In this document: one piece after another, positions 28,236 to 36,428 of the stretch
Numbering within the stretch: position 1 is the stretch's first letter
Layout of the letters: the number at the start of each line of letters is the position of its first letter
Assembly: GCA_963799315.1 (NCBI GenBank)
Contig: CAWCWP010000001.1
Coordinates: 930,001-994,000, forward strand
DNA from: Parerythrobacter_A sp963799315
GTDB taxonomy: Bacteria > Pseudomonadota > Alphaproteobacteria > Sphingomonadales > Sphingomonadaceae
DNA length: 64,000 bases
Direction of reading: 5' to 3'
Translations under genes and position numbers: made by a program
Notes under the pieces: generated by a model
What the model was told of the DNA's origin: nothing
The model's database searches: none
Seen by the model: only the letters and a program-made list of their open reading frames with translations

Positions 28236-28246
28236 GTAAACTTTAC
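28236..28246. promoter_or_regulatory. Palindrome GTAAA-C-TTTAC upstream of the prs operon
   Basis: This perfect inverted repeat (5-base arms, one central base) lies 69 bases upstream of the sugar transferase start, in the AT-rich part of a 121-base intergenic region. It could be an operator for the prs operon. Direct evidence is only the symmetry; no regulator is assigned, and I found no convincing sigma-54 -24/-12 pair. Confidence 0.3.
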
Positions 28247-28254
28247 ATCAGGTC

Positions 28255-28282
28255 GCCGGGGCCGCTTTTCGGCAGCCCCGGC
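28255..28282 (-). terminator. Hairpin after the small membrane protein gene
   Basis: GCCGGGGC (28255-28262) pairs with GCCCCGGC (28275-28282), with a further partial stem and an AAAA/TTTT loop. It begins 7 bases beyond the stop of the gene at 28289-28576 in its reading direction. It has no strong T run, so function as a terminator is a guess. Confidence 0.4.
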
Positions 28283-28288
28283 ACCGGT

Positions 28289-28576
28289 CTATTCTCCGCC
28301 GATTTCGTCAGCTGCGTTTTCCACGGCGTTACCGACCTGCTGGGCCGCTTCGCCTACTTCGCCCGCTGCATCGGCAACGGCCACATCCTTCGCTGCTTCC
28401 GCGCCGCCCATCTGGTTGAAGATGAACAGGCCGCCGATAATGGCGACTGCCAGCAATAGCAGGAGCACCCATTTGCCACCGCCACCCGTGGATCGGCCCG
28501 CATCGTCGCGGATCGTGGTGTGCGTGTGGGTGGTGCCATCCGCCTCGCGAGTCACCGTGGTGCGTTCTTCGGTCAT
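28289..28576 (-). CDS. Small single-pass membrane protein, unknown
   Basis: This 95-residue protein is of unknown function. The N-terminus is Thr/Glu/His-rich (TREADGTTHTHTTIRDDAG), a Gly run leads into one membrane segment (KWVLLLLLAVAIIGGLFIF, about residues 35-53), and the C-terminal part is Ala-rich and acidic (VADAAGEVGEAAQQVGNAVENAADEIGGE region), probably an amphipathic helix. The start at 28576 has AGGGAGAG 5-12 bases before it. It may be an envelope stress protein, but nothing around it assigns a role. Confidence 0.75.
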   Translation of the reverse strand: MTEERTTVTREADGTTHTHTTIRDDAGRSTGGGGKWVLLLLLAVAIIGGLFIFNQMGGAEAAKDVAVADAAGEVGEAAQQVGNAVENAADEIGGE

Positions 28577-28629
28577 TCTCTGCTCTCCCTTTGCGTTGCC
28601 TTCGCAGTGCCCGATTATTGCAGGCGTAC

Positions 28630-30012
28630 TTACGGTTTGAAGGCAAATGGCAATAAACTCCTGCCGTCGCGCGAAGGTTCCAGCGCGATGCCGGATGGCG
28701 GCACCGATCGCTGGCCACACTCCAGCAAGTCACACCGCGCGCAACCCGCGCCGATTGTTTGTGGCAATTGTTCTTCGGCAAAATCCTGCGCGCCGGGGGC
28801 GAGGTCCGCCAGCAACTTGGCCTCCACGCCGATTATAACAACGAACGCGGTGCCGTCCTCCCGCCCGGCAACTTCCACCGCGCGCGAAAAGGTGCGCCAT
28901 TGGCTTTCCCCGCCGCCGCGCGTGGAAAACGTGACGGTTTGCGACAGGATGCCGGCCCGGTCGAACGCCTTGTGCGCGGACCACAGCGGACAGCTTGCCT
29001 CGCCCTCCATCAGCAATGCGCCGCTCGCACCGGAATAACGTTTGGAGAATTGCCCCGCGCGGTCGATGCGCGCCATGAAGAACGGCAGGCCGCGATGGCC
29101 GACGCGCTGCAGGGTGGTCAGGCGATGGGCGAGCTGTTCATAGCTGACGCCGAAGCGGTGTTGCAGCACCGCCAGATCGTATCCGGTGGCCTCGCAGGCG
29201 CGTAGCAAGCGACCATAAGGCATCACCAGTGCGGCGGCGAAATAAGCGGTCAGGTGTCGCTCGAACAGGGTGCGCGCGGCGTCGGACGACCAGTCGCGCC
29301 CGCCTGCAATGCCCGCAATGGTGTCACGCGCTTCCAGGCTGGCGATCTGCATGGCGACCTGGAACGTGCGGGCCGGTGCGCCCAGCATTTCGGACAGCTG
29401 CACTTGCCGGGCATGGAGGTCGAGGCGGCGGACGGTATCGGCGATTACCGTGCGCGGCAGGATGCGCAGGGTCAGCCGGTGCCGCTCGCGCAGGCGCTCC
29501 GCCAGCCCTGCGCCGATATCTGCATTGGACAGGCGAATTTCGTCGGCGAGCAATTCGGCCTGCTCGTCGAGTTCGGGAAAATAATTGCGCCATCGTTCAA
29601 TTTCCTGCCGCGTTTCGGCGAGCGGGGATACGACGGCCGAGACCGGTGCATCGGCAGCGTCGTAGAGCCGGGCGAAGGCGGCGGCGGCTTGCGGGGCGTT
29701 TTCGAGGAAGGCCTGCACTTCGGCGCGGTCGATTGCGATATCGGCGAAGCGTTCGTCGGCGAAGCGGCGTCTGAGGCCGTCCAGCCCGCCGATCGCTTTG
29801 TCTTCGCGCAAGCTGCGCGGATCGAAATCGAACTCCTCGACAAGGCGCATCATCACCCGCGCCGAAACCGGGCGCTGGTTGCGTTCGATCAGGTTGAGAT
29901 AGCTGGGCGAAATCGCCAGCCTTCCCGCCATAGCGGCCTGCGTCAGCCCATCGCGCGCGCGCAACCTGCGCAGCGCCGGACCGGCAAAAAGAGCGCCATC
30001 CTGCTTTGTCAT
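28630..30012 (-). CDS. ScfR/RamB-type short-chain fatty acyl transcriptional regulator
   Basis: This 460-residue regulator has an N-terminal XRE helix-turn-helix (LRRLRARDGLTQAAMAGRL, then ISPSYLNLIERNQRPVS), an IrrE/ImmA-like middle region lacking an obvious HExxH, and a C-terminal short-chain fatty acid regulator domain with Cys-rich end (ARCDLLECG). Relatives (ScfR, corynebacterial RamB) control acetate, propionate and glyoxylate-cycle genes. It is divergent from isocitrate lyase, its probable target, with TTTGCAA-like sites in between. The start MTKQDGAL at 30012 was chosen because the upstream extension lacks homology. Confidence 0.9.
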   Translation of the reverse strand: MTKQDGALFAGPALRRLRARDGLTQAAMAGRLAISPSYLNLIERNQRPVSARVMMRLVEEFDFDPRSLREDKAIGGLDGLRRRFADERFADIAIDRAEVQAFLENAPQAAAAFARLYDAADAPVSAVVSPLAETRQEIERWRNYFPELDEQAELLADEIRLSNADIGAGLAERLRERHRLTLRILPRTVIADTVRRLDLHARQVQLSEMLGAPARTFQVAMQIASLEARDTIAGIAGGRDWSSDAARTLFERHLTAYFAAALVMPYGRLLRACEATGYDLAVLQHRFGVSYEQLAHRLTTLQRVGHRGLPFFMARIDRAGQFSKRYSGASGALLMEGEASCPLWSAHKAFDRAGILSQTVTFSTRGGGESQWRTFSRAVEVAGREDGTAFVVIIGVEAKLLADLAPGAQDFAEEQLPQTIGAGCARCDLLECGQRSVPPSGIALEPSRDGRSLLPFAFKP

Positions 30013-30016
30013 AATC

Positions 30017-30090
30017 TTTGCAACATTACACGCCGAACTGGCAGGGCAGAGCGCGTTAGACAAGATGTTTTGTCAATTGTCGTGCAAAAC
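30017..30090. promoter_or_regulatory. Candidate operator region between the ScfR-like gene and aceA
   Basis: The divergent 135-base spacer holds TTTGCAA at 30017-30023, just before the regulator start, and TGCAAAA at 30083-30089. The second lies in an inverted repeat GTTTTG (30067-30072) ... CAAAAC (30085-30090). RamB-type regulators are known to bind TTTGCAAA-like sites, so these are plausible sites for autoregulation and control of aceA. Binding is inferred. Confidence 0.45.
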
Positions 30091-30147
30091 CGGCCCTGCG
30101 CCGTATTCTAAGGTCAGCAAACCAATCACCTCCCGAAAGACGCCTCC

Positions 30148-31746
30148 ATGACCTACCGCACCCATCTCGACGAAACCACGAGCACCATCGAAGCAGGCGG
30201 CGCGCCGTGGGTCGCCATATCGCCCGCTTCCGCCGCGCGCATGAAATTGCAGAACCGCTTCCCCACCGGCCTCGACATTGCCCGCCACACCGCCGCCATC
30301 ATGCGCGCCGACATGGATGCCTACGATGCCGACCCGGCGCAATACACCCAGTCGCTTGGCTGCTGGCACGGCTTCATCGCTCAACAGAAGATGATCGCGA
30401 TCAAGAAGCATTTCGGCAGCACGCAGCGCCGTTATCTCTACCTGTCGGGCTGGATGGTCGCCGCGATGCGGAGCGAGTTCGGCCCCCTGCCCGACCAGTC
30501 GATGCACGAGAAAACCTCGGTTCCCGCGCTGATCGAGGAAATCTACACCTTCCTGCGCCAAGCCGACGCCCGCGAGCTGGGCGGAATGTTCCGCGAACTC
30601 GACGCCGCTACGGACGCCGGTGACGAAATCGAAGCCAAGCGGCTGGAAAATGCCATCGACGCGCACCAGACGCATGTGGTCCCGATCATCGCCGATATCG
30701 ATGCCGGGTTCGGTAATGCCGAAGCGACATACCTGCTCGCCAAGAAAATGATCGAAGCCGGTGCCTGCGCGCTCCAGATTGAAAACCAGGTTTCGGATGA
30801 AAAGCAGTGTGGCCACCAGGACGGCAAGGTCACTGTGCCGCATGAGGATTTTCACCAGAAGATCCGCGCCATCCGCTATGCTTTCCTCGAACTCGGCGTT
30901 CCCGACGGCATCATCGTCGCGCGCACCGATTCCCTTGGTGCGGGCCTGACCAAGCAAATTGCGATTACGCAGGAGCCGGGCGATCTCGGCGACCGCTACA
31001 ACAGCTTCATCGATTGCGAAGAGGTCGATACCGGCAATGTGCGCGATGGCGACGTGTTCCTTAGCCGCGATGGCAAGCTGATGCGTCCCAAGCGCCTGCC
31101 TTCCAATCTCTACCAGTTCCGTTCGGGTACCGGCGAGGATCGCTGCGTGATGGACGGCATCGCCAACCTTCAGGCGGGCGCCGACCTGCTGTGGATCGAA
31201 ACCGAGAAGCCGCATATCGGGCAAATCGGCGGCATGGTCGACCGCATCCGCGAAGTCGTGCCGAATGCAAAGCTGGTTTACAACAACTCGCCCAGCTTCA
31301 ACTGGACTCTCAACTTCCGCCAGCAGGTGTTTGATATCTGGGAAGAAGAAGGGCGCGATATGTCGGCGTTCGACCGTGCCAAGCTGATGGCGACGCAGTA
31401 TGACGAAACGGATCTCGCCATCGAAGCCGACGAGCGTATTCGCACTTTCCAGCGTGACGCGGCGGCGCAGGCCGGCATCTTCCACCACCTGATTACCCTG
31501 CCCACCTACCACACGGCGGCACTAGGCACGGACAATCTCGCCAAACGCTATTTCGGCGACGACGGCATGCTGGGCTACGTCAAGAACGTCCAGCGCGAGG
31601 AAATCCGTCAGGGCATCGCGTGCGTGAAGCACCAGAACATGGCCGGGTCCGACATCGGCGACGACCACAAGGACTACTTCGCCGGCGACGCCGCGTTGAA
31701 AGCCGGTGGTGCCGACAATACGATGAACCAGTTCGAGGCGGCGTAA
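30148..31746 (+). CDS. aceA: Isocitrate lyase
   Basis: Isocitrate lyase cleaves isocitrate to glyoxylate and succinate, the entry to the glyoxylate shunt used on acetate, fatty acids or aromatics. The protein has 532 residues, the longer Pseudomonas-like class. The active-site motif reads KQCGHQDGKV in place of the more usual KKCGH; nearby are IIADIDAGFGNAEAT for magnesium binding and YNNSPSFNW. The frame is intact. It probably answers to the divergent ScfR-like regulator. Malate synthase is not in the window. Confidence 0.97.
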   Translation: MTYRTHLDETTSTIEAGGAPWVAISPASAARMKLQNRFPTGLDIARHTAAIMRADMDAYDADPAQYTQSLGCWHGFIAQQKMIAIKKHFGSTQRRYLYLSGWMVAAMRSEFGPLPDQSMHEKTSVPALIEEIYTFLRQADARELGGMFRELDAATDAGDEIEAKRLENAIDAHQTHVVPIIADIDAGFGNAEATYLLAKKMIEAGACALQIENQVSDEKQCGHQDGKVTVPHEDFHQKIRAIRYAFLELGVPDGIIVARTDSLGAGLTKQIAITQEPGDLGDRYNSFIDCEEVDTGNVRDGDVFLSRDGKLMRPKRLPSNLYQFRSGTGEDRCVMDGIANLQAGADLLWIETEKPHIGQIGGMVDRIREVVPNAKLVYNNSPSFNWTLNFRQQVFDIWEEEGRDMSAFDRAKLMATQYDETDLAIEADERIRTFQRDAAAQAGIFHHLITLPTYHTAALGTDNLAKRYFGDDGMLGYVKNVQREEIRQGIACVKHQNMAGSDIGDDHKDYFAGDAALKAGGADNTMNQFEAA

Positions 31747-31788
31747 CGCCTCGCTCGCCAATAATTTTGCAGAGAAGGATTGCCGATC

Positions 31789-31956
31789 ATGGATGACGCA
31801 CCCAAAACCGAACCCGGTCGCGCTCGCGCGCTGCTTTCCACCGCAGACTTCAAACTGTTACGCGCAGCTCTTTCCAGCCATGCTAAAGTGCTGGAAGACC
31901 GCGAGGAGCTGGCGAAAGTGAACGCGCTGCACCACCGGCTCGGCACATATATCTAA
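31789..31956 (+). CDS. 55-residue protein downstream of aceA, unknown
   Basis: This short frame starts ATG 31789 and ends TAA 31954-31956, 42 bases after aceA. GAAGGA lies 10-15 bases before the start. The product (MDDAPKTEPGRARALL...HHRLGTYI) is charged, mostly predicted helical and without membrane segment or signal. It probably shares the aceA transcript, with the hairpin after it as the end. The family is not recognised; coding is supported by the ribosome site, codon use and position. Confidence 0.65.
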   Translation: MDDAPKTEPGRARALLSTADFKLLRAALSSHAKVLEDREELAKVNALHHRLGTYI

Positions 31957-31985
31957 ACAATTACGGTTTCTCCTGGGGAGGAGAA

Positions 31986-32023
31986 TACGGCCGTCGGCAC
32001 GCGAAAGCGGGTCGGCGGCCGTA
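31986..32023 (+). terminator. Hairpin after the aceA transcript
   Basis: TACGGCCG (31986-31993) pairs with CGGCCGTA (32016-32023); an inner CGC-GAAA-GCG tetraloop hairpin fills the middle. AATTT follows, a weak tail. It is 30 bases after the small gene downstream of aceA. Confidence 0.55.
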
Positions 32024-32100
32024 AATTTGCGCAAAGTCTGCCGCTGCAATTAGGCCGGTATTAACCATACCCGCACCCGCCTGTTTAAGTCGGGCGCACT

Positions 32101-32610
32101 ATGCAGCCCGTCATGGCGAGGCGAAGCAGCAAACCTGTTATCACGATGCAGATGTATCGGCACTTCGCGCTGGCGACGGTGGGATTGACGACGCTGCTCG
32201 CCGTCATGGCTGATGGCGAAAAACGCGAAGCCGTTGCCGCGACAGCAGGCGACGCCGCCGAAACGGTGCGCGAGGCCGAGTTCAGCACGACACTGACCAG
32301 CAAAAGCAGCAAGTTTACGACCGCACCCGCACCCCGGCGTGGTGGCGGTGGTGGCGGGTATATCGATACGTCCTATGCCGGACCGGAACGGACGACGGCG
32401 GGCCGCGCTGGTCGCCCGGAATGGGTCGAGCAGCTGGCCATCATGGGTATCTCGCTGGCCGAATTCCAGGCAATGTCCAAGGAACGGCAGGAAGAGATTT
32501 TGGCGATGCTGAAACGCAAACCCTCGCCGGAGGCGGAGGCCGATGCGATCCGGGCCGCGTCGCAGGCTTCGCTCGCCAGATCGGGCGGCGGGCAAAGCCA
32601 GGATTTCTAG
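32101..32610 (+). CDS. Hypothetical protein with Gly-rich linker
   Basis: This 169-residue protein is not recognised. There is a weak N-terminal hydrophobic segment (HFALATVGLTTLLAVMA), a Thr/Ser-rich stretch, a Gly run (PRRGGGGGGYIDTSY), then a charged helical region GRPEWVEQLAIMGISLAEFQAMSKERQEEILAMLKR. It may be a secreted or anchored protein. Starts at 32101, 32113 and 32146 are possible and none has a clear ribosome site. It is convergent with the M20 peptidase gene, overlapping it by 4 bases. Confidence 0.6.
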   Translation: MQPVMARRSSKPVITMQMYRHFALATVGLTTLLAVMADGEKREAVAATAGDAAETVREAEFSTTLTSKSSKFTTAPAPRRGGGGGGYIDTSYAGPERTTAGRAGRPEWVEQLAIMGISLAEFQAMSKERQEEILAMLKRKPSPEAEADAIRAASQASLARSGGGQSQDF

Positions 32611-33944
32611 CCGCCTATCCCGGTATCCACCGGCATCAGATCCATCGCCGCGCTGCTGAGCGCCTCCGCCCCCGTCGCCACAACCGCTTCCGCATCAGGT
32701 GCCCAGAACGGGCTGTGCAGCGATACCAGCTCGGCTTCGCCCCGCTGCGCGGCGGCGTATTTCTCCGCAGGCACGCCGCCTATCCAGAAAATCAGCGACT
32801 GTATCCCGTCGGGATCGGCCCGCAGGAACTGGCCGAAGTCCTCGCCACCCATGACCGATGGCGTTTCAAAGACGCGGTCCGCACCGAACCGTTCGGTCAG
32901 CCGCCCCATAACCGCAGCGGTTAGCTCGGGCGTGTTGTACGTCGCGGGCGTGTAGGGTTCGATGACATTCACGATCGGCATCAAATCATCGGGCATTCCG
33001 GCGGCAATCGCCTCCCCGCGCGCAATACGCGCGATCCCGTCCAGCAGTAGCTTGCGCGACTCGTCGCTGTAGGATCGCACGGTGAGCTGGAGCTTCGCCT
33101 CGTCCGAGATGATGTTGTGTTTCGCCCCGGCGTGAAAGCTGCCCACAGTGACGACCACCGGGTCGAGCGGGCTGCTTTCCCGGCTCGCGAGTGTTTGCAG
33201 TTTCATCACGATGGCGCTTGCCAGGACGATGGGATCCTTGGCGGTCTGCGGATAAGCGCCGTGCCCGCCCACGCCGCGCACCGTCAGGTCGACGCTGTCG
33301 ACATTGGCAAGCGCAAAGCCGCTGGAATAGCCGATGGCCCCGGCAGGCGCGCCCGCTGCATCGTGGAACGCCAGCACATAGTCGGGCTTGGGAAAGCGGG
33401 TGAACAGGCCGTCATCCAGCATGGCCACCGCGCCCAGCCCGACTTCCTCCGCAGGTTGCCCGATCAGTACAAGCGTGCCGGACCAGTCGTCGCGGTTGTC
33501 GGCCAGAACCCGTGCCGCGCCGACAAGGCCCGCCATATGCGTATCATGCCCGCAGGCATGCATGACGCCCGTTTCCACACCCGATGCAGGCACCGCTGTC
33601 CGCTTCGAAGCATAGGGCAGCCCGGTCTGCTCGATCACCGGCAGGCCATCCATGTCCGCGCGCAGCATGACCACCGGCCCGTCGCCATTTTCCAGCACGG
33701 CGACGATGCCGGTCTGCCCCACCCCTTCGGTCACGGTATAGCCCGCCTCGCGCAGTTCCCCAGCCAGTTTCGCAGCGGTTTCGGTTTCCTGAAAGCTCAG
33801 TTCCGGATTGGCGTGCAGGTCGCGGTACAGCGCCATCAGGTTCGGCATGTCTGCCTGCACTGCCTCGCGGATATCATTGGCCGTGGCGGAAGGTGCGAGG
33901 GCCAGGGCGGCGACACCGCAGAGGGCAGTAACGAAGGTGCGCAT
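32607..33944 (-). CDS. M20 family amidohydrolase/carboxypeptidase, exported
   Basis: This 445-residue M20D-type zinc amidohydrolase resembles hippurate hydrolase and amino-acid N-acyl amidohydrolases. A signal peptide (ALCGVAALALAPSATA) indicates export to the periplasm. Metal-site motifs are MLRADMDGLP, HACGHDTHMAG, GQPAEEVGLGA (catalytic Glu pair) and AFHDAAG; the dimerisation domain includes GVGGHGAYPQTAKDPI, and the last ligand lies in VSLHSPFWAPD. ATG 33944 has AGGAAAC upstream. The SLC13 permease gene lies directly upstream on the same strand, so uptake and hydrolysis of an acylated compound may be linked. Confidence 0.93.
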   Translation of the reverse strand: MRTFVTALCGVAALALAPSATANDIREAVQADMPNLMALYRDLHANPELSFQETETAAKLAGELREAGYTVTEGVGQTGIVAVLENGDGPVVMLRADMDGLPVIEQTGLPYASKRTAVPASGVETGVMHACGHDTHMAGLVGAARVLADNRDDWSGTLVLIGQPAEEVGLGAVAMLDDGLFTRFPKPDYVLAFHDAAGAPAGAIGYSSGFALANVDSVDLTVRGVGGHGAYPQTAKDPIVLASAIVMKLQTLASRESSPLDPVVVTVGSFHAGAKHNIISDEAKLQLTVRSYSDESRKLLLDGIARIARGEAIAAGMPDDLMPIVNVIEPYTPATYNTPELTAAVMGRLTERFGADRVFETPSVMGGEDFGQFLRADPDGIQSLIFWIGGVPAEKYAAAQRGEAELVSLHSPFWAPDAEAVVATGAEALSSAAMDLMPVDTGIGG

Positions 33945-33986
33945 ATTTCTGTTTCCTTGCTTCGTCGCGGGTCGGTCGCGGATCAC

Positions 33987-35792
33987 TCAAAGGCCATAGG
34001 TCATCACGAGCAACAGCGACAGGGTCGTCACCATCAGCAGCACCAGCGGGACGCCGGTGCGGATGTAGTCGCGGAACTCGTAGCTACCCTCGGCCATGAT
34101 GAGCATGTTCGTCTGGTAAGCGATGGGTGTGGCGTAGCACAAATTGCAACCGAACAGCACGGCGAGGATCAGCGGCTCGGGCGGCAGGCCCAGCGTGCTG
34201 GCGATGCTGAAGGCAATCGGCGTGCCGACCGTGGCGGCGGTGGCGTTGGAGGCGAAGTTGGTCAGGATCGTCACGAACAGCATGATCGTGGCCAGCACCA
34301 TCGCGGGCGACAGATAGACCAGGCCCAGCGACATGGTATCGCCCAGCCAGCCCGCCGCGCCGCTATCGTCGATAATCCGCCCGATGGCGATACTGGCAGC
34401 GACCAGCACGATGACCTTGGCCGACAGCGCGCGCCCTACCCGGTCGAACTTCACGCATCCGGTGACGAACATCAGGATCGCCCCTGCCAGCGCCGAGACG
34501 GCAATCGGCAGCAGGCCGATGGACGCAAGGCCCACGCTGCCCAGCATGATCGCCGCGGCCAGCACCGCCTTGGACCGGCGCGGCACTTCGCGCGCGCCGT
34601 CCAGCGTCAGCAGACTGTCATCGCGCCCGAAGGCCTGAAGGTCTTCGGGCAGGCCGGTTACCAGCAGCACGTCGCCTTCGGCAAAGCGCATGTCGCCGCC
34701 CACGCTGAAGGTCTTATGTTCCGGCAGCAGGCGTTGCGGACGATGTGTGCCCAGAACCGCCACGCCATAGAGATCGGCAATGCCGGACGTGGGCAGCGAA
34801 CGGTTGAGCAGGCGCGAGTCCGCCGTGATCGTCATCTCGACCACCACCACATCCTCGCGCGAGGCCTGGGCGCGCCGCTTGATCCGTTCCAGCACCCATG
34901 TCGGTGCTGCATCCGTGCGCAACGTCCGCATCGCTTCTTCCAGCCCGTCATGCGTGCCGGAAATATGCACACGCTGCTGCGCGGTCAGCGGACCGCTCGG
35001 CTTGTCGTGAAAAACGATATCGTCGGGCAGGCGCTCGGCAATGTCGGCGATGTCCTGTCCGATCAGCTCGCTATCGTCGCTGATCCGCAGGCGGGTGTGG
35101 AACCGGCGGCGCACGCTGGTATCCTCGACGCGATTGTCGCCCAGCAGGCGCGGCATCACGAGCCAGAGATAGGGCAGTGCCACGAGTCCAGCGACCAGCA
35201 CGATTGGGGCAAAGTCGAACACGCCAATCGGCGTCATGCCGAGATCGGTGGCGATGGATACAACCAGAATGTTGGTCGATGTGCCGATGGTGGTCGCCAT
35301 CCCGCCGATCAGCACGGCGGCGTTCAGCGGGATCAGCGTCTTGGAAGCAGGCATCGCCCCGCGCTGCGCCAGTGCCACGAATATCGGCAACAACAGCACC
35401 AGAACCGGCGTGTCGTTGACACCCATCGACAGGAAAAACGCCAGCACCAGCGACACCAGCAGCCCGACTTGCAGGTTCCACTTGAAGACGCTTTCGAGGA
35501 ACCGCGCGGCAGGTTCCAGCGCGCCGGTAACCACCAGCCCGCGCCCCATGATCATCAGCGCACAGATCGTAATCAGGGCGTAGTGGCCGAAACCCGAAAA
35601 TGCGAGTTGCAGGCCATCGGTCGGGCCGGTGTCGGGCAGCGGGAAGAAATACAGGCCCACCGCAATCACTGCGATGGTCAGCAGCGAGACGATTTCCACG
35701 CCGACCCGCCCGCGCGCAAATCCAACGAACATCAGGACCGTGACGATCATGGCCGCGAGGGCGTGGGGGGAAGGCATCGGTATCATTTCCAC
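33987..35792 (-). CDS. SLC13/DASS family permease with RCK C-terminal (TrkA-C) domains
   Basis: This 601-residue membrane protein consists of two halves of about five to six helices around a cytoplasmic insert with two TrkA-C-like domains (roughly residues 210-410, for example TADSRLLNRSLPTSGIADLYGVAVLG and RFAEGDVLLVTGLPEDL). The permease halves carry the SNT-type motifs IGGMATTIGTSTNILV and LTNFASNATAATVGTPIAFS, which bind substrate and sodium in this superfamily. The substrate may be a dicarboxylate or sulphate, and I cannot tell which. It probably forms a two-gene operon with the M20 amidohydrolase 42 bases downstream. Confidence 0.92.
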   Translation of the reverse strand: MEMIPMPSPHALAAMIVTVLMFVGFARGRVGVEIVSLLTIAVIAVGLYFFPLPDTGPTDGLQLAFSGFGHYALITICALMIMGRGLVVTGALEPAARFLESVFKWNLQVGLLVSLVLAFFLSMGVNDTPVLVLLLPIFVALAQRGAMPASKTLIPLNAAVLIGGMATTIGTSTNILVVSIATDLGMTPIGVFDFAPIVLVAGLVALPYLWLVMPRLLGDNRVEDTSVRRRFHTRLRISDDSELIGQDIADIAERLPDDIVFHDKPSGPLTAQQRVHISGTHDGLEEAMRTLRTDAAPTWVLERIKRRAQASREDVVVVEMTITADSRLLNRSLPTSGIADLYGVAVLGTHRPQRLLPEHKTFSVGGDMRFAEGDVLLVTGLPEDLQAFGRDDSLLTLDGAREVPRRSKAVLAAAIMLGSVGLASIGLLPIAVSALAGAILMFVTGCVKFDRVGRALSAKVIVLVAASIAIGRIIDDSGAAGWLGDTMSLGLVYLSPAMVLATIMLFVTILTNFASNATAATVGTPIAFSIASTLGLPPEPLILAVLFGCNLCYATPIAYQTNMLIMAEGSYEFRDYIRTGVPLVLLMVTTLSLLLVMTYGL

Positions 35793-35944
35793 CCCTGCCG
35801 TTCTGCTACTGCCCGCGTCTTTTCAAGCCAAAAATGCGCGTCTTGGCTTGCGCCATCGCGCCGGTTTGCACACATTGCGGGGAAGGATGGGGGCCGAGTG
35901 CGTTTATGAAAGCGCATGGTCGCCGGTTTCAGGAGCATATTGTT

Positions 35945-36397
35945 TTGAAAACCGCCATCGCCTGTCTCGCCGCTGCTGCCTGCACATTGGTGTGGGGATG
36001 CGGGGAAGCGGGCGATATCGACCGCGCATCGCAAGTGAACCGTTCCGAACCGCGCATACAGACTCGTGTGACTCCGGCTGCCGCGTCCAGCGAAGACCGG
36101 CGCGCTGCTCTGTTCGGCACGTGGGCGCCGCAGGACATCGGCTGCGCTAGCGGCGCGTTCGTTACGCTGGCGTCCAACGGGCGGTTTACGACATTCGACA
36201 GCAAGGGAGAATGGACTTTGCTGGACGACAATATCCGGTTCACCACGATGGAAGAAGGTGCCCCGCCCGACCCGATGGCGACCTTGTCGCCGCCGACGGT
36301 ATCGCTGGTGCGCGTCTCCATGCTGACGCGCGACAAGCTGCGCTGGCAACCGCCGCGCGCTCCGGCACAAACAATGCTACGCTGTCCTGCGGTTTAA
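35945..36397 (+). CDS. Small lipoprotein, unknown, TTG start
   Basis: This 150-residue predicted lipoprotein has a signal segment KTAIACLAAAACTLVWGC with the lipobox Cys near residue 19. TTG 35945 is chosen as start because AGGAG (35931-35935) lies 9 bases before it, whereas upstream in-frame ATGs at 35834 and 35906 precede a non-signal sequence. The mature part has FGTWAPQDIGCASGAFVTL and GRFTTFDSKGEWTLLDDNIRFT, a beta-rich lipocalin-like look. The family is not recognised. It precedes the 5-oxoprolinase operon by 31 bases. Confidence 0.7.
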   Translation: MKTAIACLAAAACTLVWGCGEAGDIDRASQVNRSEPRIQTRVTPAAASSEDRRAALFGTWAPQDIGCASGAFVTLASNGRFTTFDSKGEWTLLDDNIRFTTMEEGAPPDPMATLSPPTVSLVRVSMLTRDKLRWQPPRAPAQTMLRCPAV

Positions 36398-36428
36398 CAG
36401 GTTCGCGGCGGGATAGAGGGTAAAGCGC

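Noticed and set aside
33117..35909. A 930-codon plus-strand open frame
   Set aside because: It lies opposite the M20 and SLC13 genes, whose families are clear. Its translation is rich in Arg, His, Gln and Asp, as expected of an antisense frame in GC-rich sequence, and has no domain.
36038..36055. GAAC repeats in the small lipoprotein gene as a second LexA box
   Set aside because: The spacing between the repeats is 6, not 7, and the position is inside a gene.
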